Positions 23,722 through 36,900 are shown, numbered from the stretch's first letter. The stretch: 64,000 nucleotides of DNA from Silvania hatchlandensis (GCF_025564065.1 NZ_JAMGZK010000039.1:1-64000); one strand, 5' to 3'. Made by a program: numbers and translations. Notes: a model not told the origin generated them from the letters alone.

Positions 23722-23744
23722 AAAAAGGCGGCCCGAGGGCCGCC
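23721..23744 (-). terminator. malEFG terminator
   Basis: Stem GGCGGCCC / GGGCCGCC; read leftward it is followed by six T. It lies 70 nt after malG and directly after the psiE stop. Confidence 0.85.
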
Positions 23745-23814
23745 AAACAACAGTCACAAGTTGGATTCTTACATTAAGGCAAAGTTGAGGGTTGCAGTGG
23801 CATAACAATGAAAC

Positions 23815-24705
23815 TTAACCTTTCACCCCCCCCGCGGTCAGGCCGTTCACCAGCCAGCGCTGGGCCAGCAGGAACACGACGGTGATCGGGATGGCGGAGA
23901 GAACAGCGGCGGCGGCAAAGTCACCCCACAGGTAGTTTTGCGGGTTGAGGTATTGCTGCATACCCACTGCCAGCGTGTAGCTATTCACATCACGCAGCAG
24001 CAGAGAGGCGACCGGCACTTCGGTAATGGCCGCGATAAACGACAGGATAAACACCACCGCCAGAATCGGCACCGACAGCGGCAGCAGGACCAGACGGAAC
24101 GCCTGCCACGGCGTAGCCCCATCCAGCGACGCCGCTTCTTCCAGCGAGTTGTCGATGGTTTCGAAATAGCCTTTGATGGTCCAGACGTGCAGGGCGATAC
24201 CGCCGAGATAGGCGAAGATCACCCCGCCGTGGGTGTTAAGACCGATGAACGGCACGTACTGGCCAAGGCGGTCAAACAACGCATACAGCGCCACCAGCGA
24301 CAGCACCGCCGGGAACATCTGGAAAATCAGCATCCCTTTCAGCAGCGTCGCTTTCCCCGGGAAGCGCATACGGGCAAACGCGTAGGCGCAGGTGGTGGAG
24401 AGGGTGACAATACCAATCGCCGTAATCGTGGCCACTTTCACCGAGTTCCACAGCCATAGCAGCACCGGGAACGGCGGCGGAGTGACGCGACCGTCCGCGT
24501 GTTCAACGCTGAAGCCTAACGCCAGGCGCCAGTGCTCCCAGGAGATTTCATCCGGGATCAGGCTGCCGGTGGCGAAGTTCCCGGAACGCAGGGAGATGGC
24601 GATCACCATCAGCAGTGGGAACATGATTGCCGCGATAAAAATCAGCAGGCCCAGATGCGTGGCGAAGAGGCGCAGCTTTTGAGATTTGGGTTGTACCATA
24701 GACAT
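23815..24705 (-). CDS. malG: Maltose ABC transporter permease MalG
   Basis: Inner-membrane subunit of the MalFGK2 maltose/maltodextrin importer, 296 aa, six membrane segments. The EAA loop that docks into MalK is visible as [23 protein letters not shown] (residues ~190-212). The C-terminus [12 protein letters not shown] reaches into the MalK2 dimer in the E. coli structure and is conserved. It is the last gene of malE-malF-malG, 14 nt after malF, and shares the MalT/CRP-controlled promoter upstream of malE. Confidence 0.98.
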   Translation of the reverse strand: MSMVQPKSQKLRLFATHLGLLIFIAAIMFPLLMVIAISLRSGNFATGSLIPDEISWEHWRLALGFSVEHADGRVTPPPFPVLLWLWNSVKVATITAIGIVTLSTTCAYAFARMRFPGKATLLKGMLIFQMFPAVLSLVALYALFDRLGQYVPFIGLNTHGGVIFAYLGGIALHVWTIKGYFETIDNSLEEAASLDGATPWQAFRLVLLPLSVPILAVVFILSFIAAITEVPVASLLLRDVNSYTLAVGMQQYLNPQNYLWGDFAAAAVLSAIPITVVFLLAQRWLVNGLTAGGVKG

Positions 24706-24719
24706 GTTCTGTGCCCTCC

Positions 24720-26264
24720 TTAGTCGAATTTCATGCGTGTGGCTTTCAGGTTGACGATAGCCAGCGCGCCTACCAGCAGGAAGATCAGCGTGGCAATCGC
24801 CGCCGCCAGACCGAAGTCCTGGCCGCCGCCGCCTTCAAAGGCGATACGGTAGGTGTAGCTCACCAGCAGGTCGGTATAGCCTGCCGGGGTGGTGGTGCCG
24901 AGTCGGTCCGGTCCGCCGTTGGTCAACAGCTGAATCAGCACGAAGTTGTTAAAGTTGAAGGCGAAACTGGCGATCATCAGCGGCGTCAGCGGCTTGATCA
25001 GCAGCGGGAGCGTAATCTTAAAGAAGTTCTGGAACGGGGTCGCGCCGTCCATTGCCGAGGCTTCGTACAGATCGTCCGGAATCGCTTTCAGCAGGCCCAT
25101 GCACAGGATCATCATGTACGGATAGCCGAGCCAGGTGTTGACGATCACAATCATGGTACGGGCGGTCGTCGGGTCGCTGAACCAGGCCGGTTTGATGCCA
25201 AACAGCCCGCTCAGCATCATGTTGATTTCACCAAAGCTCTGGTTAAACAGCCCTTTGAAAATCAGAATCGAGATGAACGACGGCACGGCATACGGCAGGA
25301 TCAGCAGGACGCGGTAAATGGCTTTCCCCTTTAACGCTTCCCACTGCACCAGGCAGGCGAGGATCATGCCCACTGCCACGGTCAGGATCACGGTCAGTAC
25401 CGAGAAGACCACGGTCCAGATAAAGATGGCGAAGAACGGTTTCTTAATCCCTTCGTCGGTGAAGACGCGGGTAAAGTTGTCCCAGCCGATGGTCACGGTA
25501 TAGCCCGGGCTGAGTTTATCGTCGCCCCAGTTGCCGTCGGCGTTGACCGACTGGTAGAAGCCAACATCGTTGTTCGGGCGGTACTTCACGCCGGACTGGT
25601 TGTTAGTGAGCGTGCCGTCATCAGCCAGTGCGTACAGCGGCTGGGTGCCGGAGAACTGGCGCAGGGAGCTCATAATGACTTTGCTTTTGTCCGGCAGCTC
25701 GGCGGTCAGCTGGGTCAGGGCCTGGCGGTTCTGGGTGATGATGCGCAGATTCGCGCGCTCGCCTTCCGGCAGGGCGTCTGCCTCTTTCAGCGCCAGCTTT
25801 TGCTCGCCGCCAAATTTAAAGGCCTCAGAGACGTAGGTTTTACCCGTCTCGTCATCGCTCAGAGCCAGTGTCCACTCATCACCCGCCGGATACAGGCCAA
25901 AGTTGAAGGTCTTACCCGCCTGATAGGAGCGGTCCATCAGTACCTGCTGGGCGCGCTCCTGCGCGAGCTGGTTGGTGCTGCTGTAGTTGGTGAAGGCGAT
26001 AGCGATGGTGCAGATCAGTGGGAACAGGACAAACAGCCCCATCCCGGCCACGCCCGGATAGACATAACGCCAGGCGTACGCTTTCCGGTTGGCGAAAATA
26101 TACAGGCCAATTGAGCTTAAGATCAGCGTCATGGCGGCAAACAGGTACTCCCCCTGGGCGTACATCAAAACAACAAGGTAACCCACCAGCAGGCACAGCA
26201 GACCTATCACTGACCATTTCAGCGCGTCGCTTTGCCACCAGTGTTTCTTTTTAATGACATCCAT
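24720..26264 (-). CDS. malF: Maltose ABC transporter permease MalF
   Basis: Inner-membrane subunit of MalFGK2, 514 aa. Eight membrane segments with the large periplasmic P2 domain (~residues 95-275) that contacts the maltose-binding protein. The EAA loop is [23 protein letters not shown] (about residue 400). MalF holds the single substrate site in the channel. Its start follows MalE after a 121-nt interval containing a palindromic repeat element, a layout like E. coli, where REP units in this gap favour high MalE over MalF. Confidence 0.98.
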   Translation of the reverse strand: MDVIKKKHWWQSDALKWSVIGLLCLLVGYLVVLMYAQGEYLFAAMTLILSSIGLYIFANRKAYAWRYVYPGVAGMGLFVLFPLICTIAIAFTNYSSTNQLAQERAQQVLMDRSYQAGKTFNFGLYPAGDEWTLALSDDETGKTYVSEAFKFGGEQKLALKEADALPEGERANLRIITQNRQALTQLTAELPDKSKVIMSSLRQFSGTQPLYALADDGTLTNNQSGVKYRPNNDVGFYQSVNADGNWGDDKLSPGYTVTIGWDNFTRVFTDEGIKKPFFAIFIWTVVFSVLTVILTVAVGMILACLVQWEALKGKAIYRVLLILPYAVPSFISILIFKGLFNQSFGEINMMLSGLFGIKPAWFSDPTTARTMIVIVNTWLGYPYMMILCMGLLKAIPDDLYEASAMDGATPFQNFFKITLPLLIKPLTPLMIASFAFNFNNFVLIQLLTNGGPDRLGTTTPAGYTDLLVSYTYRIAFEGGGGQDFGLAAAIATLIFLLVGALAIVNLKATRMKFD

Positions 26265-26291
26265 GGGGTTCTTCCTCTACAACAATTAAAC

Positions 26292-26372
26292 AACCCTCAC
26301 CCCAACCCTCTCCCTGAGGGAGAGGGGGCGGTTTTCTCCTTCTCCCTTGAGGGAGAAGGCCGGGATGAGGGG
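26292..26372. repeat. Double-hairpin C-rich repeat between malE and malF
   Basis: Two perfect 9-bp hairpins, CCCTCTCCC TGA GGGAGAGGG (26306-26326) and CCTTCTCCC TTGA GGGAGAAGG (26338-26359), are flanked by a roughly complementary outer pair CCCTCACCCC / GGGATGAGGG. Related units occur at 33129 and 61569. It occupies the place of the REP cluster in E. coli malE-malF and probably stabilises malE mRNA. Confidence 0.75.
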
Positions 26373-26385
26373 GTTACAGCCAGTC

Positions 26386-27777
<1,392 letters not shown>

Positions 27778-27780
27778 TTA

Positions 27781-27811
27781 GCCTCAGCCCCGCCGTAGGG
27801 GCGGCTGAGGC
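27781..27811. repeat. Inverted repeat within the mal control region
   Basis: Arms GCCTCAGCC and GGCTGAGGC, 9 bp perfect, around a GC-rich loop of 13 nt. It lies between the CRP cluster and the malK-side MalT boxes. Function unknown. Confidence 0.6.
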
Positions 27812-27817
27812 CACTTT

Positions 27818-27839
27818 CTCATCCTCCCGCCTCCTCCCC
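27818..27839. promoter_or_regulatory. MalT boxes on the malK side
   Basis: CCTCCTCCCC (27830-27839) fully matches the inverted MalT consensus GGGGAKGAGG, and a second box with core TCATCC starts at 27819. Further GGAGGA/CATCC motifs occur at 27853-27864 and, on the malE side, 27652-27668. MalT with maltotriose and ATP activates both promoters. Confidence 0.65.
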
Positions 27840-27947
27840 CATAAAAAAGACGAGGGGTGGAGGATTCACGTAAGTAATGAATACCCCATAGTGAACTTAT
27901 ATTGAATGTTTCTGTCGGCGACAGGATGTAACAAAGGGAGTGGGGTC

Positions 27948-29057
27948 ATGGCGAGCGTAAAGCTGCGTAATGTAACGAAAGCCTGGGGTGACGTGGTGGT
28001 ATCGAAAGATATCGATCTCGACATCCAGGAAGGTGAATTCGTAGTTTTTGTTGGCCCGTCAGGCTGCGGTAAATCCACACTGCTGCGCATGATTGCCGGA
28101 CTGGAAACCATCACCAGCGGCGATTTGTTTATTGGTGATACCCGGATGAACGACGTCCCGCCTGCGGAACGCGGTATCGGGATGGTGTTCCAGTCGTATG
28201 CCCTTTATCCCCACCTGTCGGTTGCCGAGAACATGTCTTTCGGCTTGAAACTGGCCGGTGCCAAAAAAGAGATCATTAACCAGCGCGTGAACCAGGTTGC
28301 CGAAGTGCTGCAGCTGGCGCACCTGCTGGAGCGTAAACCAAAAGCACTGTCCGGTGGACAGCGTCAGCGTGTGGCGATTGGTCGTACGCTGGTGGCCGAG
28401 CCGCGCGTCTTCCTGTTGGATGAACCGCTGTCGAACCTCGACGCCGCACTGCGCGTTCAGATGCGCATTGAAATCTCCCGTCTGCACAAACGTCTTGGCC
28501 GCACCATGATTTACGTCACCCACGATCAGGTTGAAGCGATGACGCTGGCCGACAAGATTGTGGTGCTGGATGCCGGTCGCGTGGCGCAGGTGGGTAAACC
28601 GCTGGAGCTGTACCACTATCCGGCGGACCGCTTTGTGGCGGGCTTTATCGGCTCGCCAAAGATGAACTTCCTGCCCGTGAAAGTCACCGCTACCGCGATT
28701 GAGCAGGTTCAGGTTGAGCTGCCAAACCGCCAGCAGGTGTGGTTACCGGTAGAAAGCACGCATGTCCAGGTGGGGGCAAACATGTCCCTCGGGATCCGTC
28801 CTGAACATTTACTCCCGAGCCACATCGCCGATGTGACCCTCGAGGGTGATGTTCAGGTGGTTGAACAGCTTGGTCACGAAACACAGATTCATATCCAGAT
28901 CCCCGCCATTCGTCAGAACCTGGTGTACCGCCAGAATGACGTGGTGTTGGTAAAAGAGGGTGCCACATTCGCTATCGGCTTGCCGCCAGAGCGCTGCCAT
29001 CTGTTCCGAGAAGATGGCACTGCGTGTCGACGGTTGCACCAGGAGCCGGGTGTTTAA
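27948..29057 (+). CDS. malK: Maltose ABC transporter ATPase MalK
   Basis: Cytoplasmic ATPase of MalFGK2 and an inhibitor of MalT. Start at 27948 ([14 protein letters not shown]), 369 aa. Walker A is GPSGCGKST (~36-44), Q-loop [10 protein letters not shown], signature [13 protein letters not shown], Walker [13 protein letters not shown], switch His in [10 protein letters not shown]. The C-terminal regulatory domain (from ~240) binds MalT and EIIA-Glc. Compared with E. coli, two residues are missing in the strand [10 protein letters not shown]. First gene of malK-lamB-malM. An AAAGGGAG ribosome site is present. Confidence 0.98.
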   Translation: MASVKLRNVTKAWGDVVVSKDIDLDIQEGEFVVFVGPSGCGKSTLLRMIAGLETITSGDLFIGDTRMNDVPPAERGIGMVFQSYALYPHLSVAENMSFGLKLAGAKKEIINQRVNQVAEVLQLAHLLERKPKALSGGQRQRVAIGRTLVAEPRVFLLDEPLSNLDAALRVQMRIEISRLHKRLGRTMIYVTHDQVEAMTLADKIVVLDAGRVAQVGKPLELYHYPADRFVAGFIGSPKMNFLPVKVTATAIEQVQVELPNRQQVWLPVESTHVQVGANMSLGIRPEHLLPSHIADVTLEGDVQVVEQLGHETQIHIQIPAIRQNLVYRQNDVVLVKEGATFAIGLPPERCHLFREDGTACRRLHQEPGV

Positions 29058-29092
29058 GCATTCCGAATAATAAGCACGAAACCCTACGGTGA

Positions 29093-30436
<1,344 letters not shown>

Positions 30437-30464
30437 TACGTAACATCTGATGTATTGACCTAAA

Positions 30465-30484
30465 AGAGGGGCGCAAGCCCCTCT
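30465..30484 (+). terminator. Hairpin between lamB and malM
   Basis: Stem AGAGGGGC / GCCCCTCT with a GCAA tetraloop, followed by CTTCTT rather than a clean T-run. Likely a partial terminator or mRNA-end barrier that lowers malM relative to lamB. Confidence 0.65.
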
Positions 30485-30549
30485 CTTCTTAGGGTGCTGC
30501 GCGCTATTGCCTGGCTAACGCAGTGCTTATGCAATCTGAGGTAATAACA

Positions 30550-31506
30550 ATGAAAATGAAGAAAAGTCTCGTCGCGCTGTGCCTCTCTGCAGGGTTGCTG
30601 GCAAGCGTTCCAGCCGTTACCCTCGCCAACGTCAATTTCGTGCCACAAAACACCAGCGCCGCGCCTGCGATCCCGGGTGCCGCGTTACAGCAGCTAGTCT
30701 GGACGCCTGTTGATCAGTCCAAAGCCCAGACCACCCAACTTTCTACCGGTGGTCAGTCCCTGAATGTGCCAGGGATCAGCGGTCCGGTGGCAGCCTATAG
30801 CGTGCCGGCTAACATCGGCGAAATCACCCTGACGCTGACAAGTGAAGTGAACAAACAAACCAGCGTCTTTGCACCGAACGTGCTGATTCTGGATCAGAAC
30901 CTGACCCCATCGGCGTACTTCCCAAGCGAATACTTTACCTATCAGGAACCGGGTGTGATGAGCGCCGATCGCCTGGAAGGGGTGATGCGCCTGACGCCAG
31001 CCCTGGGTCAGCAAAAACTGTATGTGCTGGTCTTTACCACTGAGAAAGATCTGCAGCAAACTACCAAACTCATCAACCCGGCCAAAGCCTATGCCAAAGG
31101 CACAGGCAACGCCGTACCGGATATCCCGGATCCGCTTGCCCGCCATGTCACCGACGGGCAGCTGAAGCTGAAAGTCTCCACCAGTAATGCCTCCAGCGTG
31201 CTGGTTGGCCCGCTGTTTGGCTCCTCCGGCACCGGTCCTGTGACGGTAGGCAACACGGCGGCGGCTGCGCCAGTCTATGCCGCGCCAACGCCTCCGCCAG
31301 TTGCGGCACCGGCTGTTGCCCCGGCACCGGTGAAGAAGAGCGAGCCGGTGATGGAAGACACCGAAAGTTACTTTAACCAGGCCATTAAACAGGCAGTCGC
31401 GAAAGGTGACGTCGATAAAGCGCTGAAGCTGCTCGATGAAGCCGAGCGTTTAGGCTCGACCACTGCCCGTCCCACCTTTATCAGCAGTGTAAAAGGCAAG
31501 GGGTGA
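30550..31506 (+). CDS. malM: Maltose operon periplasmic protein MalM
   Basis: Periplasmic protein of 318 aa, function unknown but always co-regulated with lamB. A signal peptide of ~26 residues ends VTLA before NVNFVPQNTSAAPAIP. The N-terminal two thirds are the conserved MalM domain (VPGISGPVAAYSVPANIGEI); an Ala/Pro-rich linker (about 240-270) is longer than in E. coli, making the protein 12 residues longer; the C-terminus carries the helical DTESYFNQAIKQAVAKGDVD segment. Start at 30550 follows GAGGTAATAACA. Last gene of malK-lamB-malM, with a strong terminator after it. Confidence 0.95.
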   Translation: MKMKKSLVALCLSAGLLASVPAVTLANVNFVPQNTSAAPAIPGAALQQLVWTPVDQSKAQTTQLSTGGQSLNVPGISGPVAAYSVPANIGEITLTLTSEVNKQTSVFAPNVLILDQNLTPSAYFPSEYFTYQEPGVMSADRLEGVMRLTPALGQQKLYVLVFTTEKDLQQTTKLINPAKAYAKGTGNAVPDIPDPLARHVTDGQLKLKVSTSNASSVLVGPLFGSSGTGPVTVGNTAAAAPVYAAPTPPPVAAPAVAPAPVKKSEPVMEDTESYFNQAIKQAVAKGDVDKALKLLDEAERLGSTTARPTFISSVKGKG

Positions 31507-31542
31507 TAGTTTCCCCGCAATGCTGATTTTGTCAGTAGTTTG

Positions 31543-31569
31543 GTGCGCCCTTCCGGGCGCACTTTTTTT
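31543..31569 (+). terminator. malM terminator
   Basis: Stem GTGCGCCC / GGGCGCAC, TTCC loop, seven T. Confidence 0.93.
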
Positions 31570-31687
31570 GCGTGAGCCGACGCTGTTGCATCTCTGTTGC
31601 GATAATGATCGCTAACTTACGTTTGCCCGCCACCATCCTGCATTTCTGCGATACAATAGCTTCACGTTATGTATCGGAGAGTCTGGC

Positions 31688-32185
31688 ATGTCACACCCCG
31701 CGCTAACGCAACTGCGTGCGCTGCGCTATTTTGACGAAATCCCGGCGCTGGATCCGGCGCAACTCGACTGGTTGCTGCTGGAAGATTCCATGACTAAACG
31801 TTTTGAGCAGCAGGGTAAAACGGTCACCGTCACCCTCATTCAGGAGGGATTTGTCACGTCTGACGCCGTTGCGGATGAGCTTGCCCTATTGCCGCAGGAA
31901 GCACGCTACTGGCTGCGGGAAATCCTGCTCTGTGCCGACGGCGAGCCGTGGCTGGCCGGGCGCACCGTGGTGCCAGAGTCCACCCTGACCGGGCCAGAGC
32001 TGGCGCTGCAGCAGATGGGGAAAACCCCGCTCGGACGCTACCTGTTCACCTCATCCGAACTGACACGCGATTTTATTGAAATTGGTCACGATGCTGGCCT
32101 GTTAGGGCGACGTTCCCGCCTGCGCCTGAGCGGTAAACCGCTGATGCTGACAGAGCTGTTTTTACCGGCATCGCCGCTGTACTAA
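31688..32185 (+). CDS. ubiC: Chorismate pyruvate-lyase
   Basis: Removes pyruvate from chorismate to give 4-hydroxybenzoate, the first committed step of ubiquinone synthesis. 165 aa as in E. coli. Conserved residues include [34 protein letters not shown] (active-site Arg76-type and Glu regions) and the C-terminal [23 protein letters not shown] with the catalytic Glu near the end. It is 12 nt before ubiA and co-transcribed with it. Start follows TCGGAGAG. Confidence 0.97.
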   Translation: MSHPALTQLRALRYFDEIPALDPAQLDWLLLEDSMTKRFEQQGKTVTVTLIQEGFVTSDAVADELALLPQEARYWLREILLCADGEPWLAGRTVVPESTLTGPELALQQMGKTPLGRYLFTSSELTRDFIEIGHDAGLLGRRSRLRLSGKPLMLTELFLPASPLY

Positions 32186-32197
32186 GAGGAAGAAAAA

Positions 32198-33067
32198 ATG
32201 GAGTGGAGTCTGAGGCAGAACAAGCTGCTGGCGTATCACCGTCTGATGCGTACCGATAAACCCATCGGGGCGCTGTTGCTGCTGTGGCCGACCTTGTGGG
32301 CGCTGTGGGTGGCAAGCCCAGGCGTGCCGCCGCTGTGGATCCTGGCGGTGTTTGTGGCAGGCGTCTGGCTGATGCGCGCCGCAGGCTGCGTGGTGAACGA
32401 CTACGCCGACCGTAAATTTGACGGCCACGTGAAACGCACGGCCAATCGCCCGCTGCCGAGCGGCGCAGTGACAGAGAAAGAGGCGCGCACGCTGTTTGTG
32501 GTGCTGGTGCTGCTGTCGTTCCTGCTGGTGCTGACCCTCAACACCATGACCATCCTGCTCTCGATAGCGGCGCTGGCACTGGCCTGGGTGTATCCGTTTA
32601 TGAAGCGCTACACCCACCTGCCGCAGGTGGTGCTGGGCGCGGCGTTTGGCTGGTCGATTCCAATGGCGTTTGCCGCCGTCAGCGAGTCGGTGCCGCTGAG
32701 CTGCTGGCTGATGTTCCTGGCGAATATTCTGTGGGCGGTGGCCTACGACACCCAGTACGCGATGGTCGACCGGGACGATGATCTGAAAATCGGCATCAAA
32801 TCGACGGCCATTCTGTTTGGCCGCCACGACACGCTGATTATCGGCATCCTGCAGGTTGCGGTGCTGGCGCTGATGGGGCTGATCGGTTACCTGAACGGCC
32901 TGAACTGGGCGTTTTACTGGTCAGTGCTGGTGGCGGGATTGCTGTTTGTGTATCAGCAAAAACTGATCGCGAAGCGCGAGCGCGACGCCTGCTTTAAAGC
33001 GTTTCTGAATAACAACTATGTTGGTCTGGTGCTGTTCCTGGGGCTGGCGATGAGCTACTGGGCGTAA
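32198..33067 (+). CDS. ubiA: 4-hydroxybenzoate octaprenyltransferase
   Basis: Inner-membrane prenyltransferase that joins the octaprenyl chain to 4-hydroxybenzoate. 289 aa with about nine membrane helices. Both Asp-rich magnesium motifs are present: [15 protein letters not shown] (~67-81) and [12 protein letters not shown] (~187-198). It uses the product of the adjacent ubiC. Start preceded by AGAGGAAG. It ends near MSYWA, slightly shorter than the E. coli C-terminus. Confidence 0.97.
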   Translation: MEWSLRQNKLLAYHRLMRTDKPIGALLLLWPTLWALWVASPGVPPLWILAVFVAGVWLMRAAGCVVNDYADRKFDGHVKRTANRPLPSGAVTEKEARTLFVVLVLLSFLLVLTLNTMTILLSIAALALAWVYPFMKRYTHLPQVVLGAAFGWSIPMAFAAVSESVPLSCWLMFLANILWAVAYDTQYAMVDRDDDLKIGIKSTAILFGRHDTLIIGILQVAVLALMGLIGYLNGLNWAFYWSVLVAGLLFVYQQKLIAKRERDACFKAFLNNNYVGLVLFLGLAMSYWA

Positions 33068-33092
33068 AAAGCCGGGTGGCGAGGTCAATGTA

Positions 33093-33118
33093 AAACGGCA
33101 GCCTTTCGGCTGCCGTTT
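33093..33118. terminator. Bidirectional terminator ubiA / plsB
   Basis: Stem AAACGGCAGCC / GGCTGCCGTTT with a TTTC loop; A/T flanks on both sides suit the convergent ubiCA and plsB genes. Confidence 0.8.
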
Positions 33119-33128
33119 GTTATGTGTG

Positions 33129-33152
33129 CCCCCTCTCCCTGTGGGAGAGGAC
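33129..33152. repeat. C-rich palindromic repeat, short form
   Basis: CCCCCTCTCCCTGTGGGAGAGG, stem CCTCTCCC / GGGAGAGG with a TGT loop. Same family as the units at 26292 and 61569 but without the outer arms. Confidence 0.6.
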
Positions 33153-33176
33153 ATCAGGCCGCAGATTGCCCGCGTA

Positions 33177-35597
33177 CTACTCGCCCTGCGTCGCGCTCTC
33201 AATCGTTAAGCGCACGTCGGAGGTAATCAGGTCTGCCAGCATCTGGTACACCTTCATCGTCTCTTCCGGCTCGGCGTCACCGCTGTCGCTGATATACCCT
33301 TCATTACGCAGCGTCGACACCAGCGAACTGAACACCGCTTTGTCGAAGAACTCCGGCGCGTTGATACCGTGCAGCATCGACAGGCGCTGGGCCAGCGTGC
33401 GGCTCTCTTTCTCCAGCGTTCCGCGATTAATCGACGGGTTAGCGCTCAGCAGCCAGAAGGTAATGGCGTAGCGCTGCACCGTTTCGCGCGCGCCCGCAGC
33501 CAGCAGCTGCAGGGTGCGTGAACGCGACGGGTTAATCTGCAGCTCGTCGTTCTTCAGCGTAATCAGCCCCTGGCGGATCAGCTCTTCGATCTGCTGATCC
33601 AGCACATCGGCCAGTTCATCATTGCGCCAGCGCAGGAACAGCTCCGCTTTCAGCATCGGGTAAAGCACTTCGACATGGTGCAGCAGCGCCTGTCGGGTGA
33701 TGTGACGATGCTGAGTGATGATGGCTGCCATCAGCGATGGCAGCATCAGCATGTGCGCAATGTTGTTGCGATAGTAAGTCATCAGCACCGCCTGCTCGCG
33801 CGGCAGAATGATGATATCGCCAATGGTGTCTTTCTCGACCTCGAACTTGTTCATCTGCAGCGCGTGCTCGATAAGCTCGCTGGCGCTGGCGGACGGCACC
33901 GTCACGTCTGAGGCATACGGGACGTTACGCATCAGGTTCAGGTAGCAGTCGAGTTGCTCGGTCAGCTGCTCGCGGGTCAGCGAACGCTGGCGAGAGCCCA
34001 GCAGAGCGGTACAGCACAGGTTCATGGCGTTAGCCGCACCGGCGTTGTTAATACGCACCATCAGTTCATCGGCAATGCCGTTCACCGTTGGCGTCAGCCA
34101 GGCCGGACGCACCGCTTCAATCGGATCGATAGACTCGCGCCACTCCGGAACCTGGTTGTTCAGGTACGTCATCAGCGGCATCGGTTCGCCGAAGTTAACG
34201 TAGCCCTGACCCAGATTGCGCAGCTTGCTTAAGCCCCGCACCATCTGCAGCAGGCTCTCTTTTTCTTTGGTCGCGCCGCGCAGCTCTTTGGCGTAGGTGC
34301 CCACCTCCATCACGTGCTCGTAACCGATATAGATCGGCACCAGAGTGATCGGACGGGTACCGCCGCGCAGCATCGCCTGAATGGTCATCGACAGGGTACC
34401 GGTCTTCGGATCGAGCAGACGCCCGGTACGGGAACGGCCACCTTCCACGAAATACTCAACCGAATAGCCACGGCTGAACAGCTCGCCCAAATATTCGCGG
34501 AACACGGTGGAGTAAAGCTTGTTGCCCTTAAAGGTACGGCGAATGAAGAACGCACCCAGACGGCGGAAGATCGGGCCAGCAGGCCAGAAGTTAAGGTTAA
34601 TGCCCGCAGCAATGTGCGGCGGCACCAGCCCCTGGTGATACAGAACATACGAGAGCAGCAGATAGTCCATGTGGCTGCGGTGGCAGGGCACATACACAAT
34701 CTCATGGCCGTCGTGAGCCAGCTGGCGCACACGCTCGGCGTTGTGCACGTTAATCCCCTGATACAGACGGTTCCAGGTAAAGCTCAGGATACGGTCGCTC
34801 AGGCGGATCATCTCGTAGGAGAAGTTGGCAGCAATCTCTTCCATCAGGGCGATAGCGTTTTGCTGCGCCTTCTCGTGGGAGATTTTTTTGCTGCGCGCTT
34901 CGTCTTCGACGGCCCGGGCAATCGCTTTCGAGGCCAGCAGCTTGTTAAACAGATCCTGGCGTGCCGGCAGGCGCGGGCCTACTGCGGCAAGACGCTGGCG
35001 GGCAAAGTGCATGCGCGCCACGCGGGCCAGCTTCTGGGCGATGATTTTATCGGTGCCATGCTCGGTGGCCATTCGGCGCAGAGAGACGGGGGGGGAAAAA
35101 CGCACGAAGCTATCGCGGCCCAGCCAGTTGACGGCGAAAAATTTCTGCACCCCGTTGAGCATACGCAGCGGCGGGTTCTCTTCGCCTTTATCACGACCCG
35201 GACGGCGACCAAACATCACCGATACCGGCACCATCTGCACATCCAGCTGTGGATTGCTGCGGTGCAGGTCGAGGTAATCATGGAACAGCTTGATCGACTC
35301 TTCTTTCGGTGTGTACCAGGTGAACACGCGCGGACCGCCGTGAATGAAGATATAGCGCGGCAGCAGGGTGCCGTCGATCTCCAGCGGTTCCAGCGGATCG
35401 GGAAGATCGTGCGCCAGGCATTGGGCGCGCAGCGTCAGCAAGTCAGCCTTCGAGTTATAAGGCAACACGTACATAATAGGACGTGAGGTATCGAGCCCTA
35501 ATTCCAGCGCGGGTTCCGCGGGAATGGACTTGCTTTTTACCAGGACGCTTAATGGTAAATTAAGTAATTTGTAGTAAATTCGTGGCCAGCCAGACAT
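33177..35597 (-). CDS. plsB: Glycerol-3-phosphate 1-O-acyltransferase
   Basis: Inner-membrane-associated enzyme that acylates glycerol 3-phosphate, the first step of phospholipid synthesis, using acyl-CoA or acyl-ACP. The ATG at 35597 ([17 protein letters not shown]) gives 806 aa, matching the annotated E. coli protein; the frame continues 21 codons upstream to a TTG, and an AGAGG lies 13 nt before the ATG, so the start is not fully certain. Acyltransferase motifs: HRSHMDY (HX4D), [28 protein letters not shown] and [11 protein letters not shown]. Divergent from dgkA, which recycles diacylglycerol into the same lipid pathway. Confidence 0.96.
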   Translation of the reverse strand: MSGWPRIYYKLLNLPLSVLVKSKSIPAEPALELGLDTSRPIMYVLPYNSKADLLTLRAQCLAHDLPDPLEPLEIDGTLLPRYIFIHGGPRVFTWYTPKEESIKLFHDYLDLHRSNPQLDVQMVPVSVMFGRRPGRDKGEENPPLRMLNGVQKFFAVNWLGRDSFVRFSPPVSLRRMATEHGTDKIIAQKLARVARMHFARQRLAAVGPRLPARQDLFNKLLASKAIARAVEDEARSKKISHEKAQQNAIALMEEIAANFSYEMIRLSDRILSFTWNRLYQGINVHNAERVRQLAHDGHEIVYVPCHRSHMDYLLLSYVLYHQGLVPPHIAAGINLNFWPAGPIFRRLGAFFIRRTFKGNKLYSTVFREYLGELFSRGYSVEYFVEGGRSRTGRLLDPKTGTLSMTIQAMLRGGTRPITLVPIYIGYEHVMEVGTYAKELRGATKEKESLLQMVRGLSKLRNLGQGYVNFGEPMPLMTYLNNQVPEWRESIDPIEAVRPAWLTPTVNGIADELMVRINNAGAANAMNLCCTALLGSRQRSLTREQLTEQLDCYLNLMRNVPYASDVTVPSASASELIEHALQMNKFEVEKDTIGDIIILPREQAVLMTYYRNNIAHMLMLPSLMAAIITQHRHITRQALLHHVEVLYPMLKAELFLRWRNDELADVLDQQIEELIRQGLITLKNDELQINPSRSRTLQLLAAGARETVQRYAITFWLLSANPSINRGTLEKESRTLAQRLSMLHGINAPEFFDKAVFSSLVSTLRNEGYISDSGDAEPEETMKVYQMLADLITSDVRLTIESATQGE

Positions 35598-35753
35598 AAA
35601 CGATGTAAAGCCTCTGGTTAAAAATGCAATTGCGGCGCAAGGATAACAGAAAGCGCGCAAAATTTCTGTTGTTACCCGTCATACTTCGGGCGGCAGCGCG
35701 ACGCGCTTAAGCCACCGTTGATGACGCTTTTTTCGAAGAAAGGTTTCTTTTTA

Positions 35754-36122
35754 ATGGCTAATAATACCACTGGGTTAACACGCATCATCAAAGCAGCCGG
35801 TTATTCATGGAAAGGCATCCGGGCTGCCTGGATAAATGAAGCCGCATTTCGCCAGGAAGGCGTGGCCGTCGTCGCGGCAATCATTATCGCCTGCTGGCTG
35901 GATATTGATCCCATTACCCGCGTACTACTGATTGGCTCGGTGATGTTGGTGATGATAGTAGAAATTCTCAACAGTGCGATCGAAGCGGTGGTCGACCGGA
36001 TTGGCACTGACTACCACGAGCTGTCGGGCCGGGCAAAAGATATGGGCTCTGCCGCTGTGCTGATGTCTATTCTGGTCGCCGTCTTCACCTGGGCCACCCT
36101 GCTGTGGGGACATTTGCGATAA
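35754..36122 (+). CDS. dgkA: Diacylglycerol kinase
   Basis: Small trimeric inner-membrane enzyme that phosphorylates diacylglycerol released during membrane-derived oligosaccharide and lipopolysaccharide modification, returning phosphatidate. The start at 35754 (MANNTTGLTRIIKAAGYS) follows GAAAGG and yields 122 aa, exactly the E. coli size. Three membrane helices; catalytic core residues in NEAAFRQE, VEILNSAIEAVVDRIG and HELSGRAKDMGSAAV are intact. Divergent from plsB, upstream of lexA. Confidence 0.98.
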   Translation: MANNTTGLTRIIKAAGYSWKGIRAAWINEAAFRQEGVAVVAAIIIACWLDIDPITRVLLIGSVMLVMIVEILNSAIEAVVDRIGTDYHELSGRAKDMGSAAVLMSILVAVFTWATLLWGHLR

Positions 36123-36186
36123 GGCTTGAGAAACTGAGTAAGTCTCTGGTTTTTTGTGCGGTTTGTGGTTCCAAAATCACCTTTAG

Positions 36187-36202
36187 CTGTATATACTCAC
36201 AG
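36187..36202 (+). promoter_or_regulatory. LexA box 1 of lexA
   Basis: CTGTATATACTCACAG matches CTGT-N8-ACAG perfectly. Confidence 0.95.
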
Positions 36203-36207
36203 CATAA

Positions 36208-36223
36208 CTGTATATACACCCAG
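36208..36223 (+). promoter_or_regulatory. LexA box 2 of lexA
   Basis: CTGTATATACACCCAG, one mismatch in the outer half (CCAG for ACAG), starting 21 bp after the start of box 1 and just before the ribosome site. The pair gives LexA tight autoregulation. Confidence 0.93.
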
Positions 36224-36231
36224 GGGGCGGA

Positions 36232-36840
36232 ATGAAAGCGTTAACGGCCAGACAGCAAGAGGTGTTTGATCTCATTCGGGATCATATCAGCCAGACGGGT
36301 ATGCCACCCACGCGTGCAGAAATTGCGCAGCGTTTAGGCTTCCGTTCTCCAAACGCCGCTGAAGAACACCTTAAGGCACTGGCGCGTAAGGGTGTACTTG
36401 AAATTGTATCCGGCGCTTCTCGTGGTATTCGTCTGCTGATTGAAGCAGAAGAGGGCCTTCCGCTCGTGGGTCGCGTAGCGGCCGGGGAACCCCTACTGGC
36501 ACAGCAGCACATCGAAGGCCATTATCAGGTTGATCCGGGCATGTTCAAACCGAGTGCAGACTTTTTACTGCGCGTCAGCGGCATGTCGATGAAGGATATC
36601 GGTATTCTGGACGGCGATCTGCTGGCGGTGCATAAAACCCAGGATGTGCGCAACGGGCAGGTTGTTGTTGCGCGTATCGACGATGAAGTGACCGTTAAGC
36701 GACTGAAAAAACAGGGCAATACGGTACAGCTTCTGCCGGAAAACAGCGAGTTTACCCCGATTGTCGTCGACCTGCGTGAGAGTAACTTCTCCATCGAAGG
36801 TCTGGCGGTTGGCGTTATCCGCAACGGTGAATGGCTATAA
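36232..36840 (+). CDS. lexA: SOS repressor LexA
   Basis: Represses SOS genes including its own operon, and, in this window, uvrA/ssb. 202 aa. Winged-helix DNA-binding domain residues 1-70 ([24 protein letters not shown]); Ala84-Gly85 cleavage bond in [10 protein letters not shown]; catalytic Ser119 in SGMSMKDIG and Lys156 in [10 protein letters not shown]. RecA filament contact triggers self-cleavage. Two LexA boxes precede the ATG, and GGGGGCGG is the ribosome site. Co-transcribed with dinF through a hairpin. Confidence 0.98.
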   Translation: MKALTARQQEVFDLIRDHISQTGMPPTRAEIAQRLGFRSPNAAEEHLKALARKGVLEIVSGASRGIRLLIEAEEGLPLVGRVAAGEPLLAQQHIEGHYQVDPGMFKPSADFLLRVSGMSMKDIGILDGDLLAVHKTQDVRNGQVVVARIDDEVTVKRLKKQGNTVQLLPENSEFTPIVVDLRESNFSIEGLAVGVIRNGEWL

Positions 36841-36851
36841 TCTCTTCCTGA

Positions 36852-36885
36852 CAGGCTACGGTTTCACCGTAGCCTGCTGCTTTTC
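36852..36885 (+). terminator. Hairpin between lexA and dinF
   Basis: Perfect 11-bp stem CAGGCTACGGT / ACCGTAGCCTG with a TTC loop, followed by CTGCTTTTCTC. It is an imperfect terminator that would let only part of the transcripts reach dinF. Confidence 0.75.
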
Positions 36886-36900
36886 TCTCTGGTTATTCCT

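Noticed and set aside
34314-35486. Plus-strand 390-codon frame opposite plsB
   Set aside because: Antisense shadow of plsB; His/Gln-rich composition typical of such shadows.
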